The notes: generated from the sequence alone by a model not told the origin. A DNA stretch of 64,000 nucleotides from Bacteroidetes bacterium 43-93 (GCA_001897855.1 MKUO01000018.1:227463-291462); one strand, 5' to 3'; positions 8,298 to 17,347 are shown, counted from the stretch's first letter. Translations and numbers: made by a program.

Positions 8298-8558
8298 ATG
8301 ATAGAAAAATTATTGCCCCAGACGCATCACGCAACAGAAACCTTATCAAGGTCTATTGTAAAAACACTCAGTTACAGGGTAGTGATCCTTATACTCGATT
8401 TTACATCCATTTACCTGTTTACGGGTAAGGTAAAGATCGCATTCGGTTTTATGCTGGTGAGCAATATCTATACTACCATAGGCTATTTTGTACACGAGCG
8501 CATCTGGGACAAAATAAAATGGGGCAAGATCATCTACAGGAAGTCTGCAGATCAGTGA
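8298..8558 (+). CDS. DUF2061 family membrane protein
   Basis: An 86-aa protein with the DUF2061 pattern: a leading RSIVKTLSYRVVILILDF helix, a second helix FGFMLVSNIYTTIGYFVHE, and the terminal RIWDKIKWG. These are small inner-membrane proteins, sometimes beside sulfate assimilation genes, but no such genes are near. The 3' end overlaps the convergent gene by seven bases. Confidence 0.8.
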   Translation: MIEKLLPQTHHATETLSRSIVKTLSYRVVILILDFTSIYLFTGKVKIAFGFMLVSNIYTTIGYFVHERIWDKIKWGKIIYRKSADQ

Positions 8559-8830
8559 AACAAGCCATTATGCCTTTTATTGGTACGCCCGGTTGATCCT
8601 CCTGCCTTGATGGCGTTTAGGCGCGTATCTATATCATCCTCGTCCTGCTCTACCCGCACGCGCAGCTTATTATGGTTATCATGTTCCAGTTGCAATTGAT
8701 CGGTCAATGCTTCTATAGATGATTTGATTCGGGTAATATTATCCTCCGCATTATGCAGGGATACCTGCAGGCTGATATTCCAGGCAATGAGGATGACAAT
8801 GATGATGAATAAGGGCACACGGTTTTTCAT
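8552..8830 (-). CDS. Small membrane-anchored coiled-coil protein
   Basis: A 92-aa protein starting at MKNRVPLFIIIVILIAWN. An N-terminal membrane helix is followed by about 45 residues of heptad-like coiled coil (NAEDNITRIKSSIEALTDQL) and a polar tail. The topology fits a bitopic inner-membrane protein with a periplasmic coiled coil. The function is not known. Its promoter lies in the first copy of the 61-bp repeat. Confidence 0.6.
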   Translation of the reverse strand: MKNRVPLFIIIVILIAWNISLQVSLHNAEDNITRIKSSIEALTDQLQLEHDNHNKLRVRVEQDEDDIDTRLNAIKAGGSTGRTNKRHNGLFH

Positions 8831-8835
8831 AAGGT

Positions 8836-8896
8836 TAAGTTTGCTTCGTAAAACAACATAAATACCTGCAAAATTCATAGCTTAGGGTAATACAAA
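8836..8896. repeat. 61-bp direct repeat, copy 1
   Basis: Identical by eye over 61 bp to 9487-9547. It includes the upstream region of the coiled-coil gene. On the minus strand, TTTG at 8893-8896 and GAATTTTG sixteen bases further resemble a promoter. The two copies bracket one gene (8943-9458). Confidence 0.9.
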
Positions 8897-8942
8897 GAAC
8901 ATAACCGTTCAGCGTCGGAGTGCGGTTCTAAGAAGCTTTCAT

Positions 8943-9458
8943 TTAGAGGTACTTAAAAATATCCACTTTATCTATCGGGACTAAATGCTTTAACTTCTTT
9001 TCACTATTCATCTCTTTCTGTGATGATAACATAAAATGGTTTTTCTTTATTAGATATAGATAGAAATATCTATCCCGATAAATGAAGTAAAGATCTATCC
9101 TGTATATATTCTCTCCCCCACCCCACGTTACGTCCATTTTGAAGCCATTTTTTGTTTCTGTGATTTTTCCAACTTGAAAGTTCTTGACTTCATCATCAGG
9201 TATCGGTAATCTAAAAGAAGCAATCTTTTTGTTTCCTATTACAAAAAATAAGGCATGCGATGAGTCTATCCTGTATCCATCTTTTCCAAGGCTATATAAT
9301 TCCAATATGCTTAATCGGTCATTGTCATACGTTTTCCTATTCAACAATAGTTTTGCTACCGTATCTGCCAACTGCTGACTGGGTTCGGCAATCTTTTCTT
9401 GCTGCCCAAAACAAGCAACGCTATACGCCGAAAGTATGAGGAGGAGTATCGTTTTCAT
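8943..9458 (-). CDS. Secreted protein of unknown function, repeat-bracketed cassette
   Basis: A 171-aa protein starting at MKTILLLILSAYSVACFGQQ, a signal peptide. The mature protein is rich in Lys, Ile and Tyr, with alternating beta strands (IDLYFIYRDRYFYLYLIKK), and ends soon after. No family is recognised. The gene is visibly more AT-rich than its neighbours. It is bracketed by perfect 61-bp direct repeats, so it may be a recent insertion or a local duplication and deletion product. The upstream repeat copy supplies the same promoter-like sequence that serves the gene at 8552. Confidence 0.6.
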   Translation of the reverse strand: MKTILLLILSAYSVACFGQQEKIAEPSQQLADTVAKLLLNRKTYDNDRLSILELYSLGKDGYRIDSSHALFFVIGNKKIASFRLPIPDDEVKNFQVGKITETKNGFKMDVTWGGGENIYRIDLYFIYRDRYFYLYLIKKNHFMLSSQKEMNSEKKLKHLVPIDKVDIFKYL

Positions 9459-9486
9459 TACCGTAAATCGAATAGTACCCATTCCA

Positions 9487-9547
9487 TAAGTTTGCTTCGT
9501 AAAACAACATAAATACCTGCAAAATTCATAGCTTAGGGTAATACAAA
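9487..9547. repeat. 61-bp direct repeat, copy 2
   Basis: Second copy of the 61-bp repeat. Its right end joins AATACCTTTCT directly in front of the ATG at 9558, so the repeat also abuts the promoter of the plus-strand DUF1801 gene. Confidence 0.9.
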
Positions 9548-9548
9548 A

Positions 9549-9556
9549 TACCTTTC
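9549..9556 (+). promoter_or_regulatory. -7 like element TACCTTTC
   Basis: A TAnnTTTG-like element (seven of eight) ends one base before the ATG at 9558. If it is used, the transcript would be leaderless or begin inside the gene. Confidence 0.35.
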
Positions 9557-9557
9557 T

Positions 9558-9947
9558 ATGGATGCCCGTAAATACACTACGGTAGGTGAATACATCGATT
9601 CCTTTCCGCCAGATGTGCAGGCGCTGCTAAAGGAAATGCGCACTTTGGTAACACAGGCTGCACCGAAGGCTACGGAGGTCATCAGCTACAATATGCCTGC
9701 CATCAAACAGAACGGCGTATTAGTATATTACGCTGCCGCTAAAGAGCATATAGGCTTCTACCCCACGGCATCGCCTATTGTTGCATTTGCTGATGTACTG
9801 TCTAAATACAAGACATCCAAAGGTGCCATACAGTTGCCTATAGATAAGCCCCTGCCCAAAAAGCTGGTAAAGGATATTGTAAAATTCCGCCTGGCAGAGG
9901 ATGCCGAAAAAGCCGCAAACAAAGCTGCTAAAAATAAAAACAAATGA
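9558..9947 (+). CDS. DUF1801 (YdhG/iron-chaperone-like) protein
   Basis: A 129-aa cytoplasmic protein. The signs are YIDSFPPDVQALLKEMRTLV, EVISYNMPAIKQNGVLVYYAA and HIGFYP, followed by GAIQLPIDKPLP, the order typical of DUF1801 (frataxin-like fold). It ends in a lysine-rich tail. Its stop overlaps the methyltransferase start by four bases (ATGA), so the two are translationally coupled. The biochemical role of the family is not settled. Confidence 0.85.
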   Translation: MDARKYTTVGEYIDSFPPDVQALLKEMRTLVTQAAPKATEVISYNMPAIKQNGVLVYYAAAKEHIGFYPTASPIVAFADVLSKYKTSKGAIQLPIDKPLPKKLVKDIVKFRLAEDAEKAANKAAKNKNK

Positions 9948-10702
9948 GCGATAACACACAACGCTTCAGCAACCGGGTAGATGATTATGTGCGCTACCGG
10001 CCACATTACCCACCGGCCATTATTCCCTATCTGCAGGATACTTACCGCCTCACTACAGGCAAGCATATTGCAGATATAGGTGCAGGCACGGGTATATCCT
10101 CGCAGCTATTCCTGGAGGCGGGTTATATGGTTACCGCGGTAGAGCCTAACAAAGAGATGCGCGATAAATGTATTGAACTGCTGGGAGTATATAACAACTT
10201 CAAGGCCATAGATGGCACGGCAGAGCAAACCAACCTGGCCGATGCATCTGTAGAGGCTATCGTCTGCGGGCAGGCATTTCACTGGTTCGATCGGGAACGC
10301 TGCAAACCCGAGTTTCAGCGCATACTACGCGGCGATAGCCTGGTGATACTGATGTGGAACGAACGCAGCACACATACCCAATTCGAGCGGGAATATGAAG
10401 TACTGATACAAAAGCACGGCAATAACTATAAAGAGGTAAATCACCGCAATGTAGATCCGCATAGCATTGCAGATTTCTTCTCACCCGCACCTATGCAGTG
10501 GCGGGCATTCCCCAATTACCAGGTATTTGATTTTGAGGGATTGCTGGGCAGGTTGCTGTCCTCATCGTACATGCCCGCAAAAGGGGCCGCAGGCTATGAT
10601 GCCATGTACGACAATCTGCTGCGCCTGTTTGATAAACACCAGCAAAACGGCACCATCACCATCCACTACGAGACAAGGGTGTACGCGGCGAGGATGGGGT
10701 AA
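9944..10702 (+). CDS. Class I SAM-dependent methyltransferase
   Basis: A 252-aa enzyme. The SAM-binding motif I is HIADIGAGTGISS (about residues 39-51), followed by an acidic VEPNKEM, then GTAEQTNLADASVEAIVCGQAFHWF, typical of the Methyltransf_11 group with the AFHWF segment. The substrate is unknown. The start overlaps the DUF1801 stop, giving a two-gene operon. Confidence 0.85.
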   Translation: MSDNTQRFSNRVDDYVRYRPHYPPAIIPYLQDTYRLTTGKHIADIGAGTGISSQLFLEAGYMVTAVEPNKEMRDKCIELLGVYNNFKAIDGTAEQTNLADASVEAIVCGQAFHWFDRERCKPEFQRILRGDSLVILMWNERSTHTQFEREYEVLIQKHGNNYKEVNHRNVDPHSIADFFSPAPMQWRAFPNYQVFDFEGLLGRLLSSSYMPAKGAAGYDAMYDNLLRLFDKHQQNGTITIHYETRVYAARMG

Positions 10703-10809
10703 ACAATGTATCTCCACCTGAACTTCTGAACAAAGCAAATTGAACTTTATAACAAACCCTGCCCGTTTGATAGCACCGAGCTTTGCAGTGTAATCAAAAA
10801 TCAAACGAA

Positions 10810-12225
10810 ATGATACGTATTAACAGCATCTACATCAATGGTGCATTTACGGCACCGCACGGCACCGCCACTTTCGATCTCATCAGTCCAATAGACAATA
10901 CCTTGCAGGGCATACTGGCACTGGGCGACGAGGAAGATGTGAACAGAGCAGTAGCCGCCGCGAAAGCCGCTTTTCAAACCTTCTCCCAAACCACGGTAGC
11001 ACAACGCATCGCCTTTCTTCAGCAAATGCACGATGCCATTAGCAGGCGCGCAGACGAGCTTACCAATATCATGGTGCAGGAGTATGGTGGCAGCATTCTC
11101 TTTTGCCGTAACAGCACGCAGAACGCGCTTAACAGCATTCAAACAAACATCGCATTGCTGCAGCAATTTGAATTTACCCGTAAGGCCGGTACCGCTACAG
11201 TACGCCTGGAGCCTGTAGGTGTGGCAGGCATCATTACTCCCTGGAATGCCAGCAACAGCTTTATATGCGGCAAATTATCTACTGCAATAGCGGCGGGCTG
11301 TACGGCTGTTATAAAACCCAGCGAACTCAGCGGCAGGCAAACCCAATTGCTACTCGAATGCCTGCACGAGGCAGGGCTGCCTGATGGTGTATTCAATGTT
11401 GTAAATGGTTTGGGAAATGTTGTTGGCGCAGCCATTACAGCACATAAAGACATAGCCAAAATATCTTTCACCGGCTCTACCATCACCGGCAAAACAATAG
11501 CCCGCGGCGCAGTGGATACGATGAAGCGCATAACACTGGAGCTGGGTGGCAAATCGCCCAACATCCTGCTGGAAGATGCGGATCTGAAAACTGCCATACC
11601 AATGGCGATACAGGCTGCTTATATGAATAGCGGCCAGGCATGTATAGCCGGCACACGCTTATTGGTACCTGCATCACGCATTGATGAGGTGAAGCAACTC
11701 TTAAAGGAAAACATGGACATTGCCAGGGTGGGAAATCCCGCCGAAGAAGATACCTTAATAGGCCCTATGGTGAGCCAAAAACAGTACGAAAGGGTACAAC
11801 AATATATACAGCTGGGCATAGAAGAGGGCGCAGAATTATGGATAGGCGGCCCCGGCAAACCAGCGCACCTGGAAGCGGGTAATTTTGTAAAGCCTACCAT
11901 ATTTGTAAACGTAACCAATGATATGCGCATAGCACGCGAAGAGATATTTGGCCCCGTGCTTTCTGTGATCAGCTACAAGGACGAAGAAGAAGCTATTGCA
12001 ATAGCCAACGATACAGACTATGGGCTGCTAGCATATGTAAGCTCGGCCAGTGATGAGCATGCAAACCATGTCGCAGCACGGATACGCGCAGGGCGGGTAT
12101 TGATAAACGGATTGAAACATGACCCCATGGCACCCTTCGGCGGGTTTAAACAATCAGGCATCGGCAGGGAGTACGGTGTATACGGGTTGGAAGCTTACCT
12201 GGAACCTAAAGCGATCCTTAACTAA
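10810..12225 (+). CDS. Aldehyde dehydrogenase family protein
   Basis: A 471-aa NAD(P)-dependent aldehyde dehydrogenase. The start is set at MIRINSIYINGAF; the frame opens nine codons earlier. Catalytic Cys278 lies in NSGQACIAG, the general base Glu244 in LELGGKSPN, Asn146 in ITPWN, and the cofactor lysine Lys169 in IKPSE. The length is normal for the family. The substrate cannot be assigned. An AraC regulator starts 28 bp downstream on the same strand and is a likely regulator or operon partner. Confidence 0.9.
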   Translation: MIRINSIYINGAFTAPHGTATFDLISPIDNTLQGILALGDEEDVNRAVAAAKAAFQTFSQTTVAQRIAFLQQMHDAISRRADELTNIMVQEYGGSILFCRNSTQNALNSIQTNIALLQQFEFTRKAGTATVRLEPVGVAGIITPWNASNSFICGKLSTAIAAGCTAVIKPSELSGRQTQLLLECLHEAGLPDGVFNVVNGLGNVVGAAITAHKDIAKISFTGSTITGKTIARGAVDTMKRITLELGGKSPNILLEDADLKTAIPMAIQAAYMNSGQACIAGTRLLVPASRIDEVKQLLKENMDIARVGNPAEEDTLIGPMVSQKQYERVQQYIQLGIEEGAELWIGGPGKPAHLEAGNFVKPTIFVNVTNDMRIAREEIFGPVLSVISYKDEEEAIAIANDTDYGLLAYVSSASDEHANHVAARIRAGRVLINGLKHDPMAPFGGFKQSGIGREYGVYGLEAYLEPKAILN

Positions 12226-12253
12226 ACACCTTCATTTGTAACTTGCACACAAT

Positions 12254-13054
12254 ATGAGCGCTCAAGACCATAGCTTCCCCATACAGTTTTCCTGCTACTT
12301 TGCACGCAGCCGCGCAGGCGAGCAATTTATACAGGAGCATACTATTGGCCATGTGATATCGGGCGCTGTAGAGATGGCAGATGAAAGCAACAAAGCTACC
12401 TTCAAAGCCGGCGATCTGTATTTCTGCCGCCGCAACAGGCTAAACAAATACACCAAGATACCGGGTACAGGTGGCGATTATCGTTCGGTCTCTATATACT
12501 TTGGCCAGGATGTGCTACGCAATTTTGCGATAGAGTATGGATATACTTCCGGTAAGCAGGTAACATCTCCCGCATTCATCCCCTTAGCATCACCATCTGT
12601 TTTAGCCAGTTATATGGAGGCGCTACGGGCATACGAACAGACGCTGAACCAGGCCGGCACCGAACACCTGCTGGCCATCAAACAGAAAGAAGCCTTCTTA
12701 CTATTGCTGCAAATGCAGCCGGGCCTAAAAGACATATTGTTTGATTTCTCAGAACCCGGCAAGATAGACCTGGAAGGATTTATGAATCGCAATTATCACT
12801 TCAATGTATCGCTGGAAAGGTTTGCCCACCTTACCGGGCGAAGCCTCTCTACATTCAAGCGCGATTTTGAAAAACAATTTCATCAAACACCCAGCAGGTG
12901 GTTGTTACAAAAGCGGCTTGCAGAGGCATGGCACCTTATTAAGGAAGAGAAAAGATCGCCATCAGATATCTACCTCGACCTGGGCTTCGAAGACCTTTCG
13001 CATTTTTCTTTTGTGTTCAAAAAGCAATATGGTGTTGCGCCCACAATGATATAG
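12254..13054 (+). CDS. AraC family transcriptional regulator
   Basis: A 266-aa regulator. The N-terminal half looks like a cupin-type sensing domain (HTIGHVISGAVEM, then FKAGDLYFCRRN). The C-terminal 100 residues hold two helix-turn-helix units (LERFAHLTGRSLSTFKRDFE and DIYLDLGFEDLSHFSFVFKK). TAACTTGC lies 16 bp upstream of the start and may be a separate -7 element. It lies directly after the aldehyde dehydrogenase gene, which is its most likely target by position. Confidence 0.88.
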   Translation: MSAQDHSFPIQFSCYFARSRAGEQFIQEHTIGHVISGAVEMADESNKATFKAGDLYFCRRNRLNKYTKIPGTGGDYRSVSIYFGQDVLRNFAIEYGYTSGKQVTSPAFIPLASPSVLASYMEALRAYEQTLNQAGTEHLLAIKQKEAFLLLLQMQPGLKDILFDFSEPGKIDLEGFMNRNYHFNVSLERFAHLTGRSLSTFKRDFEKQFHQTPSRWLLQKRLAEAWHLIKEEKRSPSDIYLDLGFEDLSHFSFVFKKQYGVAPTMI

Positions 13055-13070
13055 CACTCTCGTAAAAAAA

Positions 13071-13111
13071 CTATTGCCGGCAGTTGTTTGTTACAATCTT
13101 GCCGGCAATAG
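13071..13111 (-). terminator. Terminator with 12-bp perfect stem
   Basis: ctattgccggca at 13071-13082 pairs with tgccggcaatag at 13100-13111. On the minus strand it is followed by TTTTTTTACG, so it terminates the small minus-strand gene at 13200. In the plus direction it has no T tract but may still act after the AraC gene. Confidence 0.7.
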
Positions 13112-13199
13112 CCTGTGCGTCAAGAAACCGGAGGACGGGGGTAATTCCGGAGGACATGGTAAACGAAATTTCAAGTAGTAGCAGACACTTTCGCAATCC

Positions 13200-13367
13200 T
13201 CACCAGCCGTACATCATTGCATATTTGGCTTTGAGCTTCAGCTCTTCCAGATAGGGGGCTAGTTCTGCCGTACGGGCAGGCTCGTCATCGCCACGTTCCA
13301 GATCAACCAATTTTTTGTAGATGATGGCCAGCATGGTTTCTAACTCTTTGAGTTGTTGTGGGTCCAT
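13200..13367 (-). CDS. Small 55-aa cytoplasmic protein
   Basis: A short frame of 55 codons starting MDPQQLKELETMLAIIYKKL and ending AMMYGW. It is charged and probably helical (LAPYLEELKLKAKYA), with no signal or membrane segment. Support for it being real: ATG start, coding-like composition, an isolated position between convergent and codirectional genes, and a strong minus-strand terminator 90 bp downstream. I do not recognise a family. Confidence 0.6.
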   Translation of the reverse strand: MDPQQLKELETMLAIIYKKLVDLERGDDEPARTAELAPYLEELKLKAKYAMMYGW

Positions 13368-13438
13368 GTGGTTGAAAGTTTGTACTAATATAATAAAAAA
13401 GGCTGCATATGGTAGCCCCGCAGCTCAATTTTAATGTA

Positions 13439-13936
13439 TTACATCTTCGCTAACAAAGTATCCAGTTTCTCATACCCATCGTTAACACCCATCTCCATGC
13501 CACTTTGCATCATACCGTCCCTATCCGCTACCGAGCGGAATACCGAATGCACGGTAACTTTGGTACGATTACCCGGTAATTCTTCAAACAGGGCAGTTTC
13601 CATAGCTACATGGCCTCGCTCAGGCAGTCCCTCAAATTCAAAGGTTTGTATCACGCGCTCGGGCGCTGTGGCCTCGTGTACAGATCCATGGAAGGCAGCT
13701 ATTTCTTTACCATCCTTTGAGCTCACGGTATAGCGGTAGAAACCACCCGGGCGGGGATCAAATTTTTCAAACTTTACCACGCGGTCGGCAGGCCCCATCC
13801 ATTGCGCCAGCATATCGGCATCGGTATGTGCCTGGTACACCATATCGCGCGGTGCATCAAATTCGCGTATGATGTACACTTCCTGTTTTCCGGGTTCTGC
13901 AATAATGCTTGTCTGGTTTTTTGTGCTCATGTTCAT
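13439..13936 (-). CDS. SRPBCC family protein (AHSA1-like)
   Basis: A 165-aa protein of the START/Bet v1-like superfamily. The N-terminal REFDAPRDMVYQAHTDADMLAQWMGP, a central GGFYRY...DGKEIAAFHGSVHE, and VIQTFEFEG match the Hsp90-ATPase-activator-homologue group. Members bind hydrophobic ligands. The start may be ATG at 13936 or at 13930. It lies 28 bp after an ArsR-type regulator on the same strand. That pairing is very common in bacteria, and the two form an operon behind twin operators. Confidence 0.9.
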   Translation of the reverse strand: MNMSTKNQTSIIAEPGKQEVYIIREFDAPRDMVYQAHTDADMLAQWMGPADRVVKFEKFDPRPGGFYRYTVSSKDGKEIAAFHGSVHEATAPERVIQTFEFEGLPERGHVAMETALFEELPGNRTKVTVHSVFRSVADRDGMMQSGMEMGVNDGYEKLDTLLAKM

Positions 13937-13964
13937 GTAGATTGATTGGTTAAGAATTGTATTA

Positions 13965-14294
13965 CTATTTCTTTTTGTTTTTCATTTTGCCGAGCAATTT
14001 ATCCAGGCGGTCGTGCTTCTCCTGCCAGCTGCGGCGGTATTGCTCTACCCAGTCGGCCACCGCTTCCAGGGGCTCCAGCCTGGCTTCGCAGTATCGCTCC
14101 CGTCCCTGTTGTGTTATCTCTATCAGCCCGCACTCCACCAGTATTTTTATGTGCTGCGATATAGCAGGGCGGCTCACATCAAAGTTTTGCGCAATGCTAT
14201 TAAGGTTCATAGGATTTGCAGATACCAGGTTGATGATATCTCTGCGTGTTGGGTCGGCTATTGCCTGGAAAACATCTCTGCGAATGGCATGCAT
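13965..14294 (-). CDS. ArsR family transcriptional regulator
   Basis: A 109-aa winged-helix repressor. The signs are FQAIADPTRRDIINLV at the start, the recognition helix SRPAISQHIKILVECGLIE, and the wing QGRERYCEARL. There is no CxC metal motif, so it is unlikely to sense arsenic; this subgroup is usually paired with AHSA1-like proteins, as here. Two perfect inverted repeats in its promoter (14300-14343) suggest autoregulation. Confidence 0.9.
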   Translation of the reverse strand: MHAIRRDVFQAIADPTRRDIINLVSANPMNLNSIAQNFDVSRPAISQHIKILVECGLIEITQQGRERYCEARLEPLEAVADWVEQYRRSWQEKHDRLDKLLGKMKNKKK

Positions 14295-14299
14295 AATAT

Positions 14300-14343
14300 G
14301 TAAGCGTTTACTTACACAAAAGTATATGTAAGTATTTACTTAC
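14300..14343. promoter_or_regulatory. Twin operator of the ArsR/AHSA1 operon
   Basis: gtaagcgtttacttac (14300-14315) and gtaagtatttacttac (14328-14343) share the arms GTAAG and CTTAC, with centres 28 bp apart, immediately upstream of the ArsR start at 14294. They also lie 56 bp before the plus-strand gene at 14399, which could share the control. Binding by the ArsR protein is inference from position and symmetry. Confidence 0.7.
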
Positions 14344-14398
14344 GCAAATTTATTTTAGAAAAGATTGTTTACCTTGATGAAACTAACACACCCTGCAC

Positions 14399-15433
14399 AT
14401 GCATAGAATATTGTCGTTGATACTACCATTACTTCTATTACAGCAAACGGCTTTTGCCACGGCAGATACGCTCACACTACAAGAAAAGCAAATGCTGGGA
14501 GAGGCATACAGCAAATCTACCCTGGGAGATTGCCAGAGATTCCTCCACTACTCAAAAATGCACGACACCGCAAAAGCAAGCGAATACCTGCTAAAAACAA
14601 ATCCCTACCTGCTGATGTGGGAATGGCATGATGCCCCTAATGCAGATAGTATGCTTCGCAACGAGGCATTGACAGATGATGCCCGTAAAAAATTTGCTAC
14701 CATATATTACAAGCAACGCAATGGTAACAGATCAGAATCTTACATTGTCTTTAACGACATGACGATAGAAGACCAGGCAGTTAGGAACAGTATGGATAAA
14801 TGTGCGGACACCACAAGTTGCCGCCTGCTGGCACGCCGTATGCGCATTACCGATAGCATACATGCCGCTTACTTATACAATTATGTGCAGCACCACGGAT
14901 GGCCCACATTAGAAGATGGTTCTATGCCGGCAATGCTGCTGGCCATACACGATCATGCAAACCACACTTTCTACAAACCTTATATACAGGCTGCGGTACA
15001 AAAAGGCCAGGCCGATCTTAGCGGGCTGATGCTCATTAATATGTTCATCCGAAATAGCAGCTCTGATGGCGCATTGGAAAAAGCACTTGCGTCTGGCAAT
15101 GTTATTAAATATAATATCAGTGAAATGCTATCAGACAGGATGCCCGCAGCCCTTGGCAGGATACAGAAAAAAGTAAAGGAACTATGCGGTAAAAAATATA
15201 AGTACATCTACCTGTTTGATACTCCACGGCAAGTGGAATTTGAAGATTGGACAACAAAAGAGCAGCACTCTCAAAATGACATCATTATCAGATTTCAGAA
15301 AGAGCTACAACCATTCTGCAAAACGAGCTTTGTTTTTGATGATGTATGGAGCGTAAAATATCATCCGTCGGAGAAAAAGGCACTATACCTGGTATTTTAT
15401 GCGTTTGGCAAGGAGATGTATAGCAGTTATTGA
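14399..15433 (+). CDS. Secreted protein of unknown function
   Basis: A 344-aa protein with a signal peptide ending in TAFA. The mature part is mostly helical with several cysteines (GDCQRF, DKCADTTSCRLL, KELCGKKY, QPFCKTSF) that could form disulfides in the periplasm. No known domain is recognised. The ArsR twin operator lies just upstream on the divergent side. Confidence 0.6.
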   Translation: MHRILSLILPLLLLQQTAFATADTLTLQEKQMLGEAYSKSTLGDCQRFLHYSKMHDTAKASEYLLKTNPYLLMWEWHDAPNADSMLRNEALTDDARKKFATIYYKQRNGNRSESYIVFNDMTIEDQAVRNSMDKCADTTSCRLLARRMRITDSIHAAYLYNYVQHHGWPTLEDGSMPAMLLAIHDHANHTFYKPYIQAAVQKGQADLSGLMLINMFIRNSSSDGALEKALASGNVIKYNISEMLSDRMPAALGRIQKKVKELCGKKYKYIYLFDTPRQVEFEDWTTKEQHSQNDIIIRFQKELQPFCKTSFVFDDVWSVKYHPSEKKALYLVFYAFGKEMYSSY

Positions 15434-15441
15434 AATAAAAA

Positions 15442-15465
15442 GGCCCCTGTTCAATAACAGGGGCC
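15442..15465 (-). terminator. Terminator between convergent genes
   Basis: Perfect 10-bp stem ggcccctgtt/aacaggggcc with loop caat. On the minus strand it is followed by TTTTTATTTCA, so it ends the arsenic operon. It also sits 8 bp after the plus-strand stop and may serve both directions. Confidence 0.75.
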
Positions 15466-15498
15466 AAACGCTTTTAAGAGCGTTATGCGTAAACATCC

Positions 15499-16272
15499 TT
15501 AATAAGCTTTGCGCAGCATATCAGCGTATGCAGCGGGAAGTGGACTACGCTCGACAGCTCTTGCCGCAACGTCAATATCGTAGCCAAATCTTATAAACGA
15601 AACCTGGACCGAGCTCTTTACTGCCACCGAGGTATTTTCATCAATCGTGATCATTACATAACATCCCCGCGGGTCCCCATCCTTGGGCTTACCCACAGAT
15701 CCTGTATTAATAGCATGATAATAACGGGGGTTGCCTCCATCAGTATATTCCAAAACGCGATGATATGGCTTGTGCGTATGGCCAAAACACATAATATCTG
15801 CACCTGCCTGTTGCATGATACGCAAAAGGCTTTTCTCCTCACGATCCTCAAAAAGATATTCATTTATTTTACGCGGACTACCATGTACCAGCAATAAGTT
15901 TAACTGATCATTATTCAACCGGTATTCAACTTTTATATGTGCAGGCAGTGTCCTGAGATAGGAACGAGCAGAATAGTTGATTATTTCATTGGTAAAGGAA
16001 ATAGATACCTTTCCCATTGCCTTTTCCTCGTCTGTTTTATAGGCACATCCACAATCATCGCTGCTACGGCCAATCCCAAAATCGTAGTTGCCTGCAATAA
16101 CCGGTATACCACGCTTGCGTATTTCTGCGATTACCTCGTTCGGCCAAACGTTGTACCCAACAAGATCGCCCAGGCAATATATGGCATCCGGTTGCCTCTT
16201 ATCTATATCAGCAAGGCAGGCTTCCAATGCTGGGAGGTTGGCGTGTATATCACTAAACACCGCTATTCTCAT
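15499..16272 (-). CDS. Metallophosphoesterase in the arsenic operon
   Basis: A 257-aa calcineurin-like phosphoesterase of the YfcE/MJ0936 type. Metal-site motifs in order: [11 protein letters not shown] at the N-terminus, [27 protein letters not shown], and FGHTHKPY. The start is MRIAVFSD at 16272; the longer frame is not needed. The start lies 20 bp inside the 3' end of acr3, so the two genes are translationally coupled. This places it in the arsenic operon. Metallophosphoesterase genes do occur near ars genes elsewhere, but their role there is not established. The substrate is unknown. Confidence 0.85.
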   Translation of the reverse strand: MRIAVFSDIHANLPALEACLADIDKRQPDAIYCLGDLVGYNVWPNEVIAEIRKRGIPVIAGNYDFGIGRSSDDCGCAYKTDEEKAMGKVSISFTNEIINYSARSYLRTLPAHIKVEYRLNNDQLNLLLVHGSPRKINEYLFEDREEKSLLRIMQQAGADIMCFGHTHKPYHRVLEYTDGGNPRYYHAINTGSVGKPKDGDPRGCYVMITIDENTSVAVKSSVQVSFIRFGYDIDVAARAVERSPLPAAYADMLRKAY

Positions 16273-17347
16273 CACCGAATATTTTTGTTGTATACAATTT
16301 ATCGCGCAATAAAAAGGCAAGACGTACCAATAGTATCAATGCCGGTACTTCTACCAGCGGGCCTATCACACCAACAAATGCCTCGCCCGAATTAATACCG
16401 AACACTCCGATAGCTACTGCAATAGCAAGTTCAAAATTATTGCCGGCCGCAGTAAATGCTATAGATGCATTCTTTGAATAGTCGGCCCCTAAAGCTCTGC
16501 CGGTAAAAAAACTTACCAGGAACATGATAGCGAAATACACCACCAACGGAATGGCGATACGTACGACATCCATAGGTATGGTTACGATCAGCTGCCCTTT
16601 GAGGCTAAACATCACTACAATGGTAAACAGTAAGGCTATAAGTGTTATAGGAGAGATAACAGGTACAAATTTTTCGTTGAACCATTGCTCCCCTTTCATC
16701 GCTATTAGCGAATACCTGCTTATGATGCCTGCGGCAAAGGGTATGCCCAGGTAGATGCCCACACTACGCGCTATATCACCAATAGTTATGTTCACCTCCA
16801 TACCCTTCATACCAAATAGTGGTGGCAGCACAGTGATGAAGAGGTAAGCATACACACTATAGAGCAATATCTGGAAGATGCTGTTGAGTGCTACCAGGCC
16901 TGCGGCATATTCCCTGCTTCCATCTGCCAGTTCGTTCCATACTATCACCATAGCTATGCAGCGTGCCAGCCCTATCAGTATCAGCCCGGTCATATAATGC
17001 GGGTAGCCTTGCAGAAAGGTCATCGCTAATACAAACATCAGTATCGGGCCTACTATCCAGTTAAGGAATAAAGATGCGCCCAGCACTTTGGTATTTTTAA
17101 ATACCTCTTTCATATTCTCATACTTCACTTTTGCCAGCGGTGGGTACATCATCAGTATCAGTCCTATAGCCAATGGTATATTGGTAGTACCGGTAGAAAA
17201 GGAATTAATGAATGAGGAAGAGGATGGTATAAAATAACCTATGGATACTCCCAATGCCATAGCAAGGAATATCCATAGAGTAAGGTACCTGTCCAGGAAG
17301 GAGAGCTTCTTACGTTCTGCGGCAGGTGCGCAATTATTAGATGACAT
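16253..17347 (-). CDS. acr3: ACR3 family arsenite efflux permease
   Basis: A 364-aa inner-membrane transporter with about ten helices. The conserved cysteine lies at residue 130 in [13 protein letters not shown], the ACR3 signature in helix 4. A second typical segment is [22 protein letters not shown] cut into short motifs ([16 protein letters not shown]). It exports arsenite, and possibly antimonite, using the proton motive force. It lies 27 bp after arsM on the same strand. The length is normal. Confidence 0.95.
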   Translation of the reverse strand: MSSNNCAPAAERKKLSFLDRYLTLWIFLAMALGVSIGYFIPSSSSFINSFSTGTTNIPLAIGLILMMYPPLAKVKYENMKEVFKNTKVLGASLFLNWIVGPILMFVLAMTFLQGYPHYMTGLILIGLARCIAMVIVWNELADGSREYAAGLVALNSIFQILLYSVYAYLFITVLPPLFGMKGMEVNITIGDIARSVGIYLGIPFAAGIISRYSLIAMKGEQWFNEKFVPVISPITLIALLFTIVVMFSLKGQLIVTIPMDVVRIAIPLVVYFAIMFLVSFFTGRALGADYSKNASIAFTAAGNNFELAIAVAIGVFGINSGEAFVGVIGPLVEVPALILLVRLAFLLRDKLYTTKIFGDENSGV

